Assembly: GCA_964537285.1 (NCBI GenBank) | Contig: CAZHZT010000032.1 | Coordinates: forward strand, 1-51,388 | Source: CAZHZT01 sp964537285 | Lineage (GTDB): Bacteria > Bacteroidota > Bacteroidia > Chitinophagales > Saprospiraceae | Reading direction: 5' to 3' | Length of the DNA stretch: 51,388 nt | Shown: piece after piece, positions 8,972 through 18,417 of the stretch | Numbering within the stretch: the stretch's first letter is position 1 | Layout of the letters: the number at the start of each line of letters is the position of its first letter | The notes under the pieces: model-generated | Databases searched by the model: none | Told to the model about the DNA's origin: nothing | What the model saw: only the letters and a program-made list of their open reading frames with translations | Translations under genes and position numbers: made by a program

Positions 8972-9047
8972 TTATCCCTCTTGGAAATAAAAGCAACACT
9001 ATTCTGTAATGAGGGTAAGATAATCCGAAGAGAAAAGTGCGGGCACT
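8972..9047 (+). promoter_or_regulatory. Possible structured leader of ahcY
   Basis: In the untranslated leader, TTATCCCTC (8972-8980) can pair with GAGGG (9011-9015) and ATAA (9020-9023). A small AGTG-CGGG-CACT hairpin follows (9036-9047). I do not recognise a known SAM or SAH riboswitch core. A regulatory role is only a suggestion from position and pairing. Confidence 0.25.
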
Positions 9048-9076
9048 ATTAAAAAATTTAAAATTAATTTTTTCCT

Positions 9077-10390
9077 ATGCAAAATGTTGATTCCACACTG
9101 AAGTACAAAGTTAAAGATATTGCGCTTGCTGAATGGGGACGCCGCGAGATTGAGCTGGCAGAAGCAGAAATGCCTGGCTTAATGGCATTGCGCGAAAACT
9201 ATGGAGAATCGAAACCTCTGAAAGGGGCAAGAATTGCTGGTTGTCTTCACATGACCATCCAAACCGCGGTTCTAATTGAAACACTTGTTGAACTGGGAGC
9301 GGATGTTACCTGGTCTTCTTGTAATATCTTCTCGACACAAGATCATGCAGCAGCAGCTATTGCTCATGCTGGTATCCCGGTATATGCGTGGAAGGGGATG
9401 TCTGATGAAGAGTTTTGGTGGGCTATCGAACAGACTTTGTTCGCTTTCGAAGGTAATCAGCCTCTAAATATGATTTTGGATGATGGTGGAGACCTTACAA
9501 ATGTTGTTTTAGACCGCCACCCGGAACTGGTTGAAGGGATTAACGGTTTAAGTGAAGAAACCACTACTGGTGTACACCGTTTATATGAGCGCATGCGCAA
9601 CGGAACACTGCCTATGCCTGCAATTAATGTAAACGATTCGGTAACTAAATCAAAATTTGACAATAAGTACGGATGTAAAGAATCAGCAGTTGATGCTATT
9701 CGCAGGGCTACCGATGTTATGATGGCGGGTAAAGTAGCGGTAGTTGCTGGTTATGGAGATGTTGGGAAAGGTACTGCTGCTTCGCTTCGCGGTGCTGGTT
9801 GCAGAGTGATCGTTACGGAAATTGACCCTATCTGCGCATTACAGGCAGCAATGGATGGTTTTGCAGTTAAGAAAATGATTGATGCTGTGGAAGAAGCTGA
9901 TATTGTTGTTACTGCTACAGGAAATAAGAATATTGTTGCTGAGCCGCATTTCCGTAAAATGAAGGATAAAGTGATCGTTTGTAATATTGGTCACTTTGAT
10001 AATGAAATCGATGTTGCCTTCTTGAATGACAACTTCGGGGATACAAAAATTTCAATCAAACCTCAGGTTGATAAATACACCATTGACGGAAAAGATATCC
10101 TCTTGCTTGCTGAAGGCCGTCTGGTAAATTTGGGCTGCGCGACGGGGCACCCATCGTTCGTTATGTCCAATTCCTTCACTAATCAGGTATTGGCACAAAT
10201 CGAACTTTGGACTAATAAAGATCAGTACGAGAATAAAGTTTATACTTTGCCTAAGCATCTGGACGAGCAGGTAGCTCGCTTGCACTTGCAAAAAATCGGT
10301 GTTGAACTAGAGGAACTTACTAAAGATCAGGCAGAATATATCGGGGTATCTCAAGAAGGCCCATTCAAGCCTGAGTACTATAGATATTAA
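9077..10390 (+). CDS. ahcY: S-adenosylhomocysteinase
   Basis: 437 residues, full length for the family. The cytosolic enzyme hydrolyses S-adenosylhomocysteine to adenosine and homocysteine, clearing the product inhibitor of methyltransferases and feeding the methionine cycle. Visible signatures are GCLHMTIQTAVLIETL near residue 55, SCNIFSTQDHAAAAIA near 81, the NAD-binding GYGDVGKG at 225-232 and the typical KPEYYRY C-terminus. NAD is a tightly bound redox cofactor in this family. The gene stands alone, with element A1 and a good promoter upstream and palindrome C downstream. Identification is certain. Confidence 0.98.
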   Translation: MQNVDSTLKYKVKDIALAEWGRREIELAEAEMPGLMALRENYGESKPLKGARIAGCLHMTIQTAVLIETLVELGADVTWSSCNIFSTQDHAAAAIAHAGIPVYAWKGMSDEEFWWAIEQTLFAFEGNQPLNMILDDGGDLTNVVLDRHPELVEGINGLSEETTTGVHRLYERMRNGTLPMPAINVNDSVTKSKFDNKYGCKESAVDAIRRATDVMMAGKVAVVAGYGDVGKGTAASLRGAGCRVIVTEIDPICALQAAMDGFAVKKMIDAVEEADIVVTATGNKNIVAEPHFRKMKDKVIVCNIGHFDNEIDVAFLNDNFGDTKISIKPQVDKYTIDGKDILLLAEGRLVNLGCATGHPSFVMSNSFTNQVLAQIELWTNKDQYENKVYTLPKHLDEQVARLHLQKIGVELEELTKDQAEYIGVSQEGPFKPEYYRY

Positions 10391-10404
10391 TTTCTTTCTT
10401 TCTT

Positions 10405-10555
10405 TAATGAGAGTGTCCGAAAAGTATTTCACTGCCTTCGATTAAGAAAATTTTGTTTGGAGAAGCGCTTATTTATTCGAAAAATAAATAAGCGCTTCTC
10501 TAATGAAAAACTATTCTTGCGAGGGCAGTGAAGTACTTTTTGGACACCCTCATTA
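10405..10555. mobile_element. Nested palindromic element C
   Basis: Outer arms of 32 bp (10405-10436, 10524-10555) match at 29 positions. Inner arms of 18 bp (10460-10477, 10483-10500) are perfect around a 5-base loop. The outer end (left GAGAGTGTCCGAAAAGTA; right, reverse complement, GAGGGTGTCCAAAAAGTA) resembles that of family A. It occupies nearly the whole ahcY-aroB gap, ending 11 bp before the aroB ATG. Confidence 0.75.
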
Positions 10556-10566
10556 TACCATATTCT

Positions 10567-11634
10567 ATGTTTCAAACACGAAGAATTCAGCTTGAAACCT
10601 ATCCTGTTTTATTAATAAAAAATCTTTCCGAGCTTCTATCCGAAATAAAATTAGACACTTTCTCCAAGTGTATTTTATTGATGGATGAGAATACCTATAC
10701 CTATTGTTATCCCGTTTGGGTAGAGCAAACGGGCCTTAATCATTTGCCTAAGATCTTGATCACTTCCGGGGAATCTCAAAAAAATCTATCTAGCTGCCAA
10801 AAAATCTGGACGCGTTTATTTGAGTTAGGTGCAGACAGGCACTCTCTTTTGTTGAATATTGGAGGAGGGGTGCTTGGTGACATGGGCGGGTTTTGTGCGT
10901 CTACATTCATGCGGGGAATGTCCTTTGTTCAAATTCCTACAACACTTTTGTCACAAGTGGATGCTTCTATTGGTGGCAAGTTGGGGGTTAATTTTTCTGG
11001 ACTAAAAAACAGTATTGGTCTTTTTAAAGATCCTGAAGCAGTGGTTATTTATCCTGAATTTTTGAAAACCCTTTCTGATCGGGAATGGAGAAGTGGTTTT
11101 GCAGAAATTATAAAACATGCTTTAATCGCTAATAAAGACCAATGGGAACAACTTTTAAAGATTGATGATGTAAGGCAATTGCCTTTAGAAGAAGTATTGC
11201 TCGAATCTTTAAAAATAAAAAAATCCGTTGTGGAAATGGATCCTCATGAAAAAGGATGGCGAAAAGTGCTTAATTTTGGACATACAATCGGGCATGCTCT
11301 TGAAAGTTGGTCGCAATCTACTTCTCAACCATTACTTCACGGGGAAGCAGTGGCAATTGGAATGATATGCGAAGCTTATTTATCTTTTTCGGCAGGGAAA
11401 TTATCAATAAGCGAGCTGGAAGAGATAAGTAATTATATTTTTACTATTTTTGGAAAATATGATCTCCAGGCTTTGCGTTTTGAGGGGCTGCTGTCTGTTA
11501 TGAAAAAAGATAAAAAAAATCGGGCGGGAGATCTTAAGATAACTCTATTAGAGAAAATAGGTGTGCCGATTATCGACCAAAGTTGCACAACAGAACAGCT
11601 TAAAGCTTCTATAGAATACTACTGTACGTTTTAG
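10567..11634 (+). CDS. aroB: 3-dehydroquinate synthase
   Basis: 355 residues from ATG 10567. Second step of the shikimate pathway: cyclises DAHP to 3-dehydroquinate using NAD and a divalent metal, in the cytosol. Family motifs are GGGVLGDMGGF (nucleotide loop), RGMSFVQIPTTLLSQVDAS and IGGK, the metal-site region FAEIIKHALI, and the metal ligands in LNFGHTIGHALE and LLHGEAVAIGM. A GTG at 10528 would give 13 extra residues, but it lies within palindrome C, and the ATG start gives the usual family length. No other aro genes are adjacent; the neighbouring PBP gene begins 36 bp later and may be co-transcribed. Confidence 0.96.
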   Translation: MFQTRRIQLETYPVLLIKNLSELLSEIKLDTFSKCILLMDENTYTYCYPVWVEQTGLNHLPKILITSGESQKNLSSCQKIWTRLFELGADRHSLLLNIGGGVLGDMGGFCASTFMRGMSFVQIPTTLLSQVDASIGGKLGVNFSGLKNSIGLFKDPEAVVIYPEFLKTLSDREWRSGFAEIIKHALIANKDQWEQLLKIDDVRQLPLEEVLLESLKIKKSVVEMDPHEKGWRKVLNFGHTIGHALESWSQSTSQPLLHGEAVAIGMICEAYLSFSAGKLSISELEEISNYIFTIFGKYDLQALRFEGLLSVMKKDKKNRAGDLKITLLEKIGVPIIDQSCTTEQLKASIEYYCTF

Positions 11635-11670
11635 TTAACTACATTCACATTTGAAAATAATAAACCGGTT

Positions 11671-14313
11671 ATGTCTCAAAACCTTATCCCAAATACAAAT
11701 GCCTCAATTGAGGAAAAGCGCCAGGGCGTCTACCGAAAAATAGTCAAATGGCTTTGGATATTGGTAGGCGCGGGTTTCCTGGGAGGTATATTGTTTTTCT
11801 TCCTTCTTTCATTTCAGGATCTTCCAACCTTTGAAGATCTGGAGAATCCCAAAAATAACTTAGCTACAGAGGTGTACGCCGCTGATGGGGGATTACTTGG
11901 GAGGTACTATTTCGAAAATCGCATTCCGGTTACGTATGATGAGCTTTCACCGAACCTCGTCAATGCGCTGGTGGCAACGGAAGATGAAAGATACTATAAA
12001 CATTCCGGCATTGATGTGTGGGCCCTTGCAAGGGTTCTGTTTCGTACAGTGCTCGGTCGGGATGCAAGTGGAGGTGGAGGAAGTACGATTTCCCAGCAAT
12101 TAGCAAAGTTGTTGTACTCTGATCGTAATTTTGGAGGTATGAGTAAGATCGAGATGGTTTTCTCTCTCCTCAACCGGAAATGTAAAGAATGGATTACAGC
12201 CGTTAAGCTTGAACGAAGTTATACCAAAAATGAGATCATTGCGATGTATCTCAATAAGTTTGACTTCATCAACGGGGCTTATGGTATAAAGGCAGCTTCT
12301 GAGAACTATTTCAATAAATCCCAGGATTCCTTATCCGTTCAGGAAGCAGCTATGCTTGTCGGGATGTTGAAAAATCCGTCATTATACAATCCAATACGCA
12401 GAGAGGAGCTTGTGTTAAAGCGTCGGGAAGTAGTGTTGGACCAAATGCGTAAAAAAGATATGTTATCCCGGCAGGAGTACGATTCTATACGTACTCTGGA
12501 TTTGGGGCTTCGCTTTAACAGGAAAACACATATCGACGGCCCCGCCCCTTATTTTCGACAGGTACTTGGGCAAAGATTGAAAAAAATACTCGATGACCGT
12601 AATATCCAGAAAACCGATGGTTCCGGATACAATATTTTCTCAGATGGGCTGAAAATCTATACGACGATTGATACAGCAGTGCAACGCCTGATGGAAGAAG
12701 CTATGGTAGCCCACATGTCGAAATTGCAAAAGAAGTTTTTTAAACGCTGGAAAGGTAAAGATCCCTGGACATATAAAACCTGGGAAACGACCAAACAAGA
12801 AATTGCTATCCGGCAGCGCTCTTTAACAAAGTTGATCCGATCCTCGGACCGTTATGTGAAGCTAAGAGAAAAACATTTGGGTGAGCTTTTGGAAACCGTA
12901 AAGAAAAATTTTGACCATACTCTCAAGGATTATGAGATCGATCGAATGCTGCGGGAAGAAGAAAAAGAGAAGTCTTATTTTTCAAAACTGGTTTCCAATA
13001 AAATCATTGATAAGCAAAGAGCTGCAAAGTATCGCAGCATTATGAGCAGCGCTCAATGGCCAGCATTAAAGGAAAATTGGAAAGTACTTCAGGAGAATAC
13101 CGAAGAAGTGTTCAATACTCCGGTAAAGATGAAAATCTTTACTTACGAAAATGCTAGCTTTGAAAAAGATTCTCTAATGTCTCCACTTGACTCTATAAGG
13201 TATCACAGAATGCACCTTCAAATCGGCTCCATGGCTGTAGAGCCTGGTAGGTACTCGGTGAAGGTAAGAGGATGGTTAGGGGGCATTAATTACAAGTACT
13301 TCCAGTATGATCATGTTACTTCAGAGCGTCAGGTAGGGTCTACGTTTAAGCCTTTTGTTTATGCGACAGCCATAGACTTGCAGGGGCATTCCCCCTGCAT
13401 GCCGGTGTCTGACGTTCCGCATACGATCCATGTTGGAGAAGGGAATTTTCAGGTTTTGGAAGACTGGACCCCTCAGAATGCAACCGGGAAATATTCCGGA
13501 ACAACCTACAACCTTAAAGAAGCCCTTAAAAAGTCTGTGAATACTGTATCCGTTTATCTAATGAAGCAGTTGGGAGGTGTGGAGCCCGTTCGGGATATTG
13601 TAAAAGGTATGGGATTTGATGTAGATGCTAGAGGTCTGAATGGAGAGCCTAAAATACCGAATGTTCCGTCCATTTGTTTGGGAGCTGCAGATCTTTCGGT
13701 ACAGGAAATGACAGGCGCTTACACGGTTTTTGCTAATGAAGGAAAGTATATAGAACCCATTTTTGTTGAAAAGATTGAAGACGAAAATGGCAATGTTATC
13801 TATAGGGCAGATCCGGTACAGATGGATGCACTTAAGCCATCCTCAAACTATGTATTGGTGGAAATGCTCCGTTACGTCGTCCAGGGAACCAGAGGAATGG
13901 CAGGGATTGAAAGTGATGTCGGAGGAAAAACCGGAACAACAAATGATTATGTCGATGGATGGTTTATGGGGGTTACCCCTTCGCTTGTAGTCGGAACCTG
14001 GGTTGGTGGTGAAGACAGGTGGATGCGGTTTTTTAACCTCGCCGACGGTCAGGGGAGTACCATGGCAAAACCTTTCTTTACGGATTTGATTAAAAGGATC
14101 GAAGACAATCCCGGAATCGAATTTTATGATAAAACCAAGCGTTTTAAAAGGCCTAAAGGAGATTTAGGTATCGAATTGGACTGTGAAATGTACTCCAGGC
14201 TGCGTAATGATGATACCAATAATGACGAAAACTTTAATAATGATATTTTTGGAGATGAGATGGATGATTTTCAGTTAGAAGACGAACTCAACGAGTATCT
14301 AAATGATGAATAA
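11671..14313 (+). CDS. Class A penicillin-binding protein (PBP1A type)
   Basis: 880 residues. Bifunctional peptidoglycan synthase anchored in the inner membrane: a cytoplasmic N-terminus, one membrane helix (about 27-47), a GT51 glycosyltransferase domain (about 75-250, with EDERYYKHSG containing the catalytic Glu near 104, GGGSTISQQL, and KNEIIAMYLNK), and a transpeptidase domain with the three penicillin-binding motifs STFK (557-560), SVN (622-624) and KTG (753-755). A long charged, probably helical insertion (about 335-480) separates the two. The C-terminus is strongly acidic and Asn-rich (about 845-880). It polymerises glycan strands and cross-links stem peptides. The HEAT-cyclophilin lipoprotein gene starts 22 bp downstream, suggesting a cell-envelope operon. 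Confidence 0.96.
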   Translation: MSQNLIPNTNASIEEKRQGVYRKIVKWLWILVGAGFLGGILFFFLLSFQDLPTFEDLENPKNNLATEVYAADGGLLGRYYFENRIPVTYDELSPNLVNALVATEDERYYKHSGIDVWALARVLFRTVLGRDASGGGGSTISQQLAKLLYSDRNFGGMSKIEMVFSLLNRKCKEWITAVKLERSYTKNEIIAMYLNKFDFINGAYGIKAASENYFNKSQDSLSVQEAAMLVGMLKNPSLYNPIRREELVLKRREVVLDQMRKKDMLSRQEYDSIRTLDLGLRFNRKTHIDGPAPYFRQVLGQRLKKILDDRNIQKTDGSGYNIFSDGLKIYTTIDTAVQRLMEEAMVAHMSKLQKKFFKRWKGKDPWTYKTWETTKQEIAIRQRSLTKLIRSSDRYVKLREKHLGELLETVKKNFDHTLKDYEIDRMLREEEKEKSYFSKLVSNKIIDKQRAAKYRSIMSSAQWPALKENWKVLQENTEEVFNTPVKMKIFTYENASFEKDSLMSPLDSIRYHRMHLQIGSMAVEPGRYSVKVRGWLGGINYKYFQYDHVTSERQVGSTFKPFVYATAIDLQGHSPCMPVSDVPHTIHVGEGNFQVLEDWTPQNATGKYSGTTYNLKEALKKSVNTVSVYLMKQLGGVEPVRDIVKGMGFDVDARGLNGEPKIPNVPSICLGAADLSVQEMTGAYTVFANEGKYIEPIFVEKIEDENGNVIYRADPVQMDALKPSSNYVLVEMLRYVVQGTRGMAGIESDVGGKTGTTNDYVDGWFMGVTPSLVVGTWVGGEDRWMRFFNLADGQGSTMAKPFFTDLIKRIEDNPGIEFYDKTKRFKRPKGDLGIELDCEMYSRLRNDDTNNDENFNNDIFGDEMDDFQLEDELNEYLNDE

Positions 14314-14335
14314 TTTTTCTGAATAATCACTTATC

Positions 14336-16354
14336 ATGAAGGACTATCGACTGATCTTGTTATTATTTTTCTTTGGATGGGCTATTTCCGCTTGTGTGCC
14401 TTATGAAGAAGAACAATTACCATCAAACCTGAATATTGATTTTAGAAAATCTGCCCTGCAAAAAGTATACGACTTTCAGGATCAACAATTAACGGATAGT
14501 TTATTGAACTTTTTCGCTCATTCGGATCCCAATATTCGATTCCTGGTGGCTCGGGCATTCACTTCATATTTTGATGAAAAGGCAGTTGATAGCTTGGTCA
14601 AATTACTAAGCGATGAAATGGAAGAGGTACGGATTGCTGCAGCTTATGCCTTGGGGCAGTCAAAAAACGATAAAGTACAGGAGTACTTGATGAATAGCTT
14701 TATACGATCGGATTCGACGGGTATTCATGCTTACTACAATCACACTATTTTAGAGGCTATTGGCAAATGCGGTGATGAAAAGCAATTGGAAAACCTAAGC
14801 ACGATTTCAACTTATCAACCCTCTGACTCCGTTCTACTCACAGGGCAGGCAAAAGGCCTGTATCAGTTTGCTTTGCGAGGAATGACGAACCCGAAAGGTA
14901 CAAAATGTATCGTTGATATGTTGACTACATCCGGGCAGTCTTATCCCGTTCGATTCAGAGCTGCTCATTATCTGCAACGGGCAAGGAATATTCAGCTGGA
15001 TAGCTTTGTTCCGGATTTAATTGAGGCCTTTAAAAAAAATCAGGAACCAAATATTCAAATGGCATTGGCTATTGCGCTGGGAAAGTCCACAGATCTGTCT
15101 GCAATGGCGTTTCTGATGAATACGTTTGATAAGGTTGACGATTATCGCACCAAATGTAATATTATCCGCTCTTTGAGCGCTTTTCCACCCGATTCCGTTT
15201 ATTCTTTAATCGAAGGGGCATTATTTGATCCAAATTTGCATATAGCTAATACAGCTGCGGACTTTCTTTTCCAGAACGGAGCGAAAGAATATGGTTCAAA
15301 ATTCTATCAACTGGCTCAAGATACCAACCTGAACGTCCCTCTGCAATACAAACTTTTGAGAGCGGCGTTCCACCACCTGCCTTCTTATTATGGGCAAACC
15401 CGTACCCGGGTAAATGATGAATTACTTAAGAGAACACAGAATGCAAGCGATCCCCTTGAAATTGCTGCCGGTTTAAAAGGGCTAAGTGAATATCCATGGA
15501 ATTATAAAAAGATTTATGAGATTGGCTTTACGCATTCTTCTCCTGTAGTAAGAACGGCAACGCTGGAGGCGCTTGCCAATATTGCACGCTATGAACGCTT
15601 CGATTACTTCTTTGGCGAAAGCCGTCGCCGGGTAAGAAAGGAAATCGCAGATTATTTAATTGAAGCTATCGATAGCAAGGATGTCGGCATGATGGCCGTT
15701 GCAGCAGGTGTATTTTACAATAGCCAAATTGATTTTACGCGAATTATTCGGTATACAAACTTTCTGGAAGAAGCAAGGGATGGGCTACCCATGCCTCAGG
15801 CCGTAGAAACTTACAATGAACTTTCCAAAGCACTAGCATATTTCAATGGCCAAAAGCCCGAAGAGGCTCCTGTATTTACTCCTGAGCCGAACCACTTGAT
15901 TCGTTGGGATCTCATCGAGGCGGTAGAAAATGGCACCCGTGCAACTATCTCTACAACAAAGGGAGATATTGTGCTTTCTTTTTTTGAAAAAGAAGCCCCT
16001 GGAAGTGTCGCGAATTTCATCGAATTAGCTCGAAGCGGATTTTACAACGGAAAAACTTTCCATCGGGTGGTGCCTAACTTTGTAATTCAGGGAGGCTGCC
16101 CGCGAGGTGATGGATACGGTAGCCTTAATTATACCATTCGTTCAGAACTTCCACAACTTTCGTATGATGATGAGGGATATGTGGGGATGGCTTCAGCAGG
16201 AAATCATACAGAAAGCACTCAATTCTTTATTACTCATTCTCCAACACCCCATCTCGATGGCCGCTATACTATCTTTGCAAAAGTAGAAGAGGGAATGGAT
16301 GTGGTTCACCAAATTCAGGTCGGAGACCTGATCGAAAAAGTTGAAGTGAGATAA
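14336..16354 (+). CDS. HEAT-repeat lipoprotein with C-terminal cyclophilin domain
   Basis: 672 residues. A signal peptide ends in a lipobox-like AISAC (Cys at about residue 20), implying membrane attachment outside the cytoplasm. Residues about 40-510 form a HEAT/Armadillo-like helical solenoid (for example RFLVARAFTSYFDEKAVDSL and EVRIAAAYALGQS). Residues about 537-672 form a cyclophilin-type peptidyl-prolyl isomerase domain: FHRVVPNFVIQGG, the shortened SLNYTIRSE loop, GYVGMASAG, STQFFITHSPTPHLDGRYTIF. The fusion suggests an envelope folding factor that docks on client proteins. The gene follows the PBP gene by 22 bp. The client is unknown; the domain calls are firm. Confidence 0.9.
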   Translation: MKDYRLILLLFFFGWAISACVPYEEEQLPSNLNIDFRKSALQKVYDFQDQQLTDSLLNFFAHSDPNIRFLVARAFTSYFDEKAVDSLVKLLSDEMEEVRIAAAYALGQSKNDKVQEYLMNSFIRSDSTGIHAYYNHTILEAIGKCGDEKQLENLSTISTYQPSDSVLLTGQAKGLYQFALRGMTNPKGTKCIVDMLTTSGQSYPVRFRAAHYLQRARNIQLDSFVPDLIEAFKKNQEPNIQMALAIALGKSTDLSAMAFLMNTFDKVDDYRTKCNIIRSLSAFPPDSVYSLIEGALFDPNLHIANTAADFLFQNGAKEYGSKFYQLAQDTNLNVPLQYKLLRAAFHHLPSYYGQTRTRVNDELLKRTQNASDPLEIAAGLKGLSEYPWNYKKIYEIGFTHSSPVVRTATLEALANIARYERFDYFFGESRRRVRKEIADYLIEAIDSKDVGMMAVAAGVFYNSQIDFTRIIRYTNFLEEARDGLPMPQAVETYNELSKALAYFNGQKPEEAPVFTPEPNHLIRWDLIEAVENGTRATISTTKGDIVLSFFEKEAPGSVANFIELARSGFYNGKTFHRVVPNFVIQGGCPRGDGYGSLNYTIRSELPQLSYDDEGYVGMASAGNHTESTQFFITHSPTPHLDGRYTIFAKVEEGMDVVHQIQVGDLIEKVEVR

Positions 16355-16468
16355 TCCCGACAGAACGATCAACGACTAACGGTTGAGGTAACGGTTTTTG
16401 TTTTTTCATCTAATCCGTTTTACCCTTTTTAACTTGGATAAAAATTGTATTTAGTTAAATAAATAATT

Positions 16469-17578
16469 ATGAAAGAAACACCACTTACTTCCAAACATAT
16501 TGAATTGGGCGCCAGAATGACGGAATTTGCCGGTTACAATATGCCGCTTTCCTATCAGGGAATTACTGAAGAACATCAGGCAGTGAGAAATAATGTTGGC
16601 GTATTTGATGTGTCGCACATGGGAGAATTTATCGTTCGAGGGAAAGAAGCTCTGAACCTGATACAAAAAGTGACCTCTAATAATGCGTCAAAACTGCAAA
16701 TCGGACAGGCACAGTATTCTTGTCTTCCAAATAAAACAGGTGGGATCGTAGATGATCTGCTGGTATACCGACTTCCGGAAGATAACTGTGCTGAAGGAGA
16801 ACAAGCTTTTATGTTGGTGGTCAATGCCTCCAATATTGAAAAAGACTGGAACTGGATAAGTGAAAACAATGAATTTGATACACAATTGATCAATATTTCT
16901 GACGACACTGCTTTGCTAGCCGTGCAAGGACCTAATGCAACACAGGCTTTGCAACCTTTAACAGATGTAAAGCTTGAAGAGGTTCCGTTTTACCACTTTA
17001 CCAAAGGCACTTTTGCAGGCCTTGACAATGTGTTGATTTCTGCTACAGGTTATACCGGGGCAGGTGGCTTTGAGCTTTATGTAGACGCTAAAGATTCGGC
17101 AATACTTTGGGATGCTATTTTCAAAACAGGTGCTGATCTTGGTATTCGACCAGTAGGGTTAGGAGCGAGAGATACGCTAAGAATGGAAATGGGGTACTGC
17201 CTGTACGGAAATGATATTGATGATACTACTTCTCCTATTGAGGCTGGGCTGGGTTGGATCACAAAAACCAAAAAGGGTGATTTCAATTCCCGGGATATTT
17301 TTGCTAAGCAAAGGGCAGAAGGGGTTTCGCGCAAATTAGTTGGTTTTAAGGCCGAAAACGAACGCCGGGTGCCAAGGTTCGGATACAGGATTGAAGATGC
17401 CGACGGAAATGAAATTGGGAAAGTTACTTCGGGTACTGCTTCCCCATCTTTAGGATATCCTCTTGGCATGGGGTATGTAGACATTGCATTTTCAAAGCCT
17501 GAGACAGAGGTTTTTGTTGTAACGGGCAAGCGTAAATGTGCTTATACGGTATGTAAGTTTCCATTTTTTAAAAAGTAA
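16469..17578 (+). CDS. gcvT: Aminomethyltransferase, glycine cleavage T protein
   Basis: 369 residues, normal length. T protein of the glycine cleavage system: transfers the aminomethyl-lipoyl carbon from H protein to tetrahydrofolate, giving methylene-THF and ammonia. Family features are TEFAGYNMPLSYQGITEEHQAVR near the start, GVFDVSHMGEF, a LLAVQGPNA segment, SATGYTGAGGFELY (folate-binding region), LGARDTLRMEMGYCLYGND and the C-terminal barrel containing GTASPSLGYPLGMGYV. gcvH and gcvP are not in the window, as is usual where gcv genes are dispersed. The IMPase-family gene starts 22 bp after the stop, so co-transcription is likely. Confidence 0.97.
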   Translation: MKETPLTSKHIELGARMTEFAGYNMPLSYQGITEEHQAVRNNVGVFDVSHMGEFIVRGKEALNLIQKVTSNNASKLQIGQAQYSCLPNKTGGIVDDLLVYRLPEDNCAEGEQAFMLVVNASNIEKDWNWISENNEFDTQLINISDDTALLAVQGPNATQALQPLTDVKLEEVPFYHFTKGTFAGLDNVLISATGYTGAGGFELYVDAKDSAILWDAIFKTGADLGIRPVGLGARDTLRMEMGYCLYGNDIDDTTSPIEAGLGWITKTKKGDFNSRDIFAKQRAEGVSRKLVGFKAENERRVPRFGYRIEDADGNEIGKVTSGTASPSLGYPLGMGYVDIAFSKPETEVFVVTGKRKCAYTVCKFPFFKK

Positions 17579-17600
17579 AGATGGAATAAAAAAATTCAAA

Positions 17601-18404
17601 ATGGACAATAATTCTTTAGAATCCTTGGTGGCCCCCGTGCGGGAGCTTGTTGAAAAAACGGGTGCCTTCATTGCAGAACAATATGGTAAAGTAAGTGATG
17701 ATGCTATAGAGTTTAAAAGCTTTAACAGTTTAGTCAGTTACGTGGATAAAGAAGCTGAAAAACAATTGGTTGATGGCTTAAGCAAGATCCTGCCTGAAGC
17801 TGTTTTTCTTACGGAAGAAGAAACGGTTGAAAGCCAAAAAGGCAAGTTGAAATGGATTATTGATCCTCTTGACGGAACGACCAATTTCTTACACCAGCTA
17901 CCGTTTTTTTCCATTAGTGTGGCGCTGGAGAACGAAGGAGAGATTGTCCTTGGCTTTGTTTATGAAGTGAATCGGAAAGAGTGTTTTTACGCCTGGAAAT
18001 CCGGCGGCGCTTTTTTAAATGGTAAGCCGATTCATGTGCGCAAAGTAAAAACCCTGGAGGAAACGTTGATCGCTACGGGTTTCCCTTATTATGATTATGA
18101 TATGATTGATGCCTATCTCAACGTACTTCAAACATTTATGACCGATACCAGAGGTATCCGTCGATTGGGATCGGCAGCGCTCGATCTTGCCTATGTGGCC
18201 TGTGGTCGGTTTGATGCCTTTTTTGAATATAGCCTCAACCCTTGGGATGTTGCCGGCGGAGCTATAATTGTGCAAGAAGCCGGAGGTAAAGTTGTCGATT
18301 TTAATGGAGGAAATGATTTCTTATATGGAGGGGAGATCGTTGCTTCAAGTGAAAATGCTTTTGAGGAGGTCTTCAATGTAATCCAAGAAGGATTCATAGA
18401 ATAG
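17601..18404 (+). CDS. Inositol monophosphatase family phosphatase
   Basis: 267 residues from ATG 17601. An in-frame start at 17538 would overlap gcvT and is not needed. The Mg-dependent phosphatase core is complete: Glu-Glu near 72-73 (LTEEET), WIIDPLDGTTNF with metal-binding Asp88 and Asp91, a GGAFLNG loop, and LNPWDVAGGAIIVQEAGG. The family (SuhB/CysQ/ImpA) acts on inositol-1-phosphate or related small phosphoesters in the cytosol; the substrate is not decidable here. It follows gcvT by 22 bp. Element D begins just after it. Confidence 0.93.
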   Translation: MDNNSLESLVAPVRELVEKTGAFIAEQYGKVSDDAIEFKSFNSLVSYVDKEAEKQLVDGLSKILPEAVFLTEEETVESQKGKLKWIIDPLDGTTNFLHQLPFFSISVALENEGEIVLGFVYEVNRKECFYAWKSGGAFLNGKPIHVRKVKTLEETLIATGFPYYDYDMIDAYLNVLQTFMTDTRGIRRLGSAALDLAYVACGRFDAFFEYSLNPWDVAGGAIIVQEAGGKVVDFNGGNDFLYGGEIVASSENAFEEVFNVIQEGFIE

Positions 18405-18417
18405 GTTTAAGGATGAA

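Noticed and set aside
8942..9076. Known SAH or SAM riboswitch before ahcY
   Set aside because: The conserved cores I know for these RNAs are not present; only generic stems are visible.
10528..10566. GTG start extending AroB by 13 residues
   Set aside because: The extension is encoded inside the right arm of palindrome C, has no family similarity, and the ATG at 10567 gives the normal AroB length.
17077..17529. 150-codon reading frame antisense to gcvT
   Set aside because: It lies wholly within a certain gene, has no recognisable domain and reflects codon bias on the opposite strand. The same applies to antisense frames at 39535-39942 (SusC) and 2937-3293 (adhesin).
17538..17600. Upstream start for the IMPase-family gene
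   Set aside because: It would overlap the end of gcvT with unrelated residues; the ATG at 17601 begins the family sequence.
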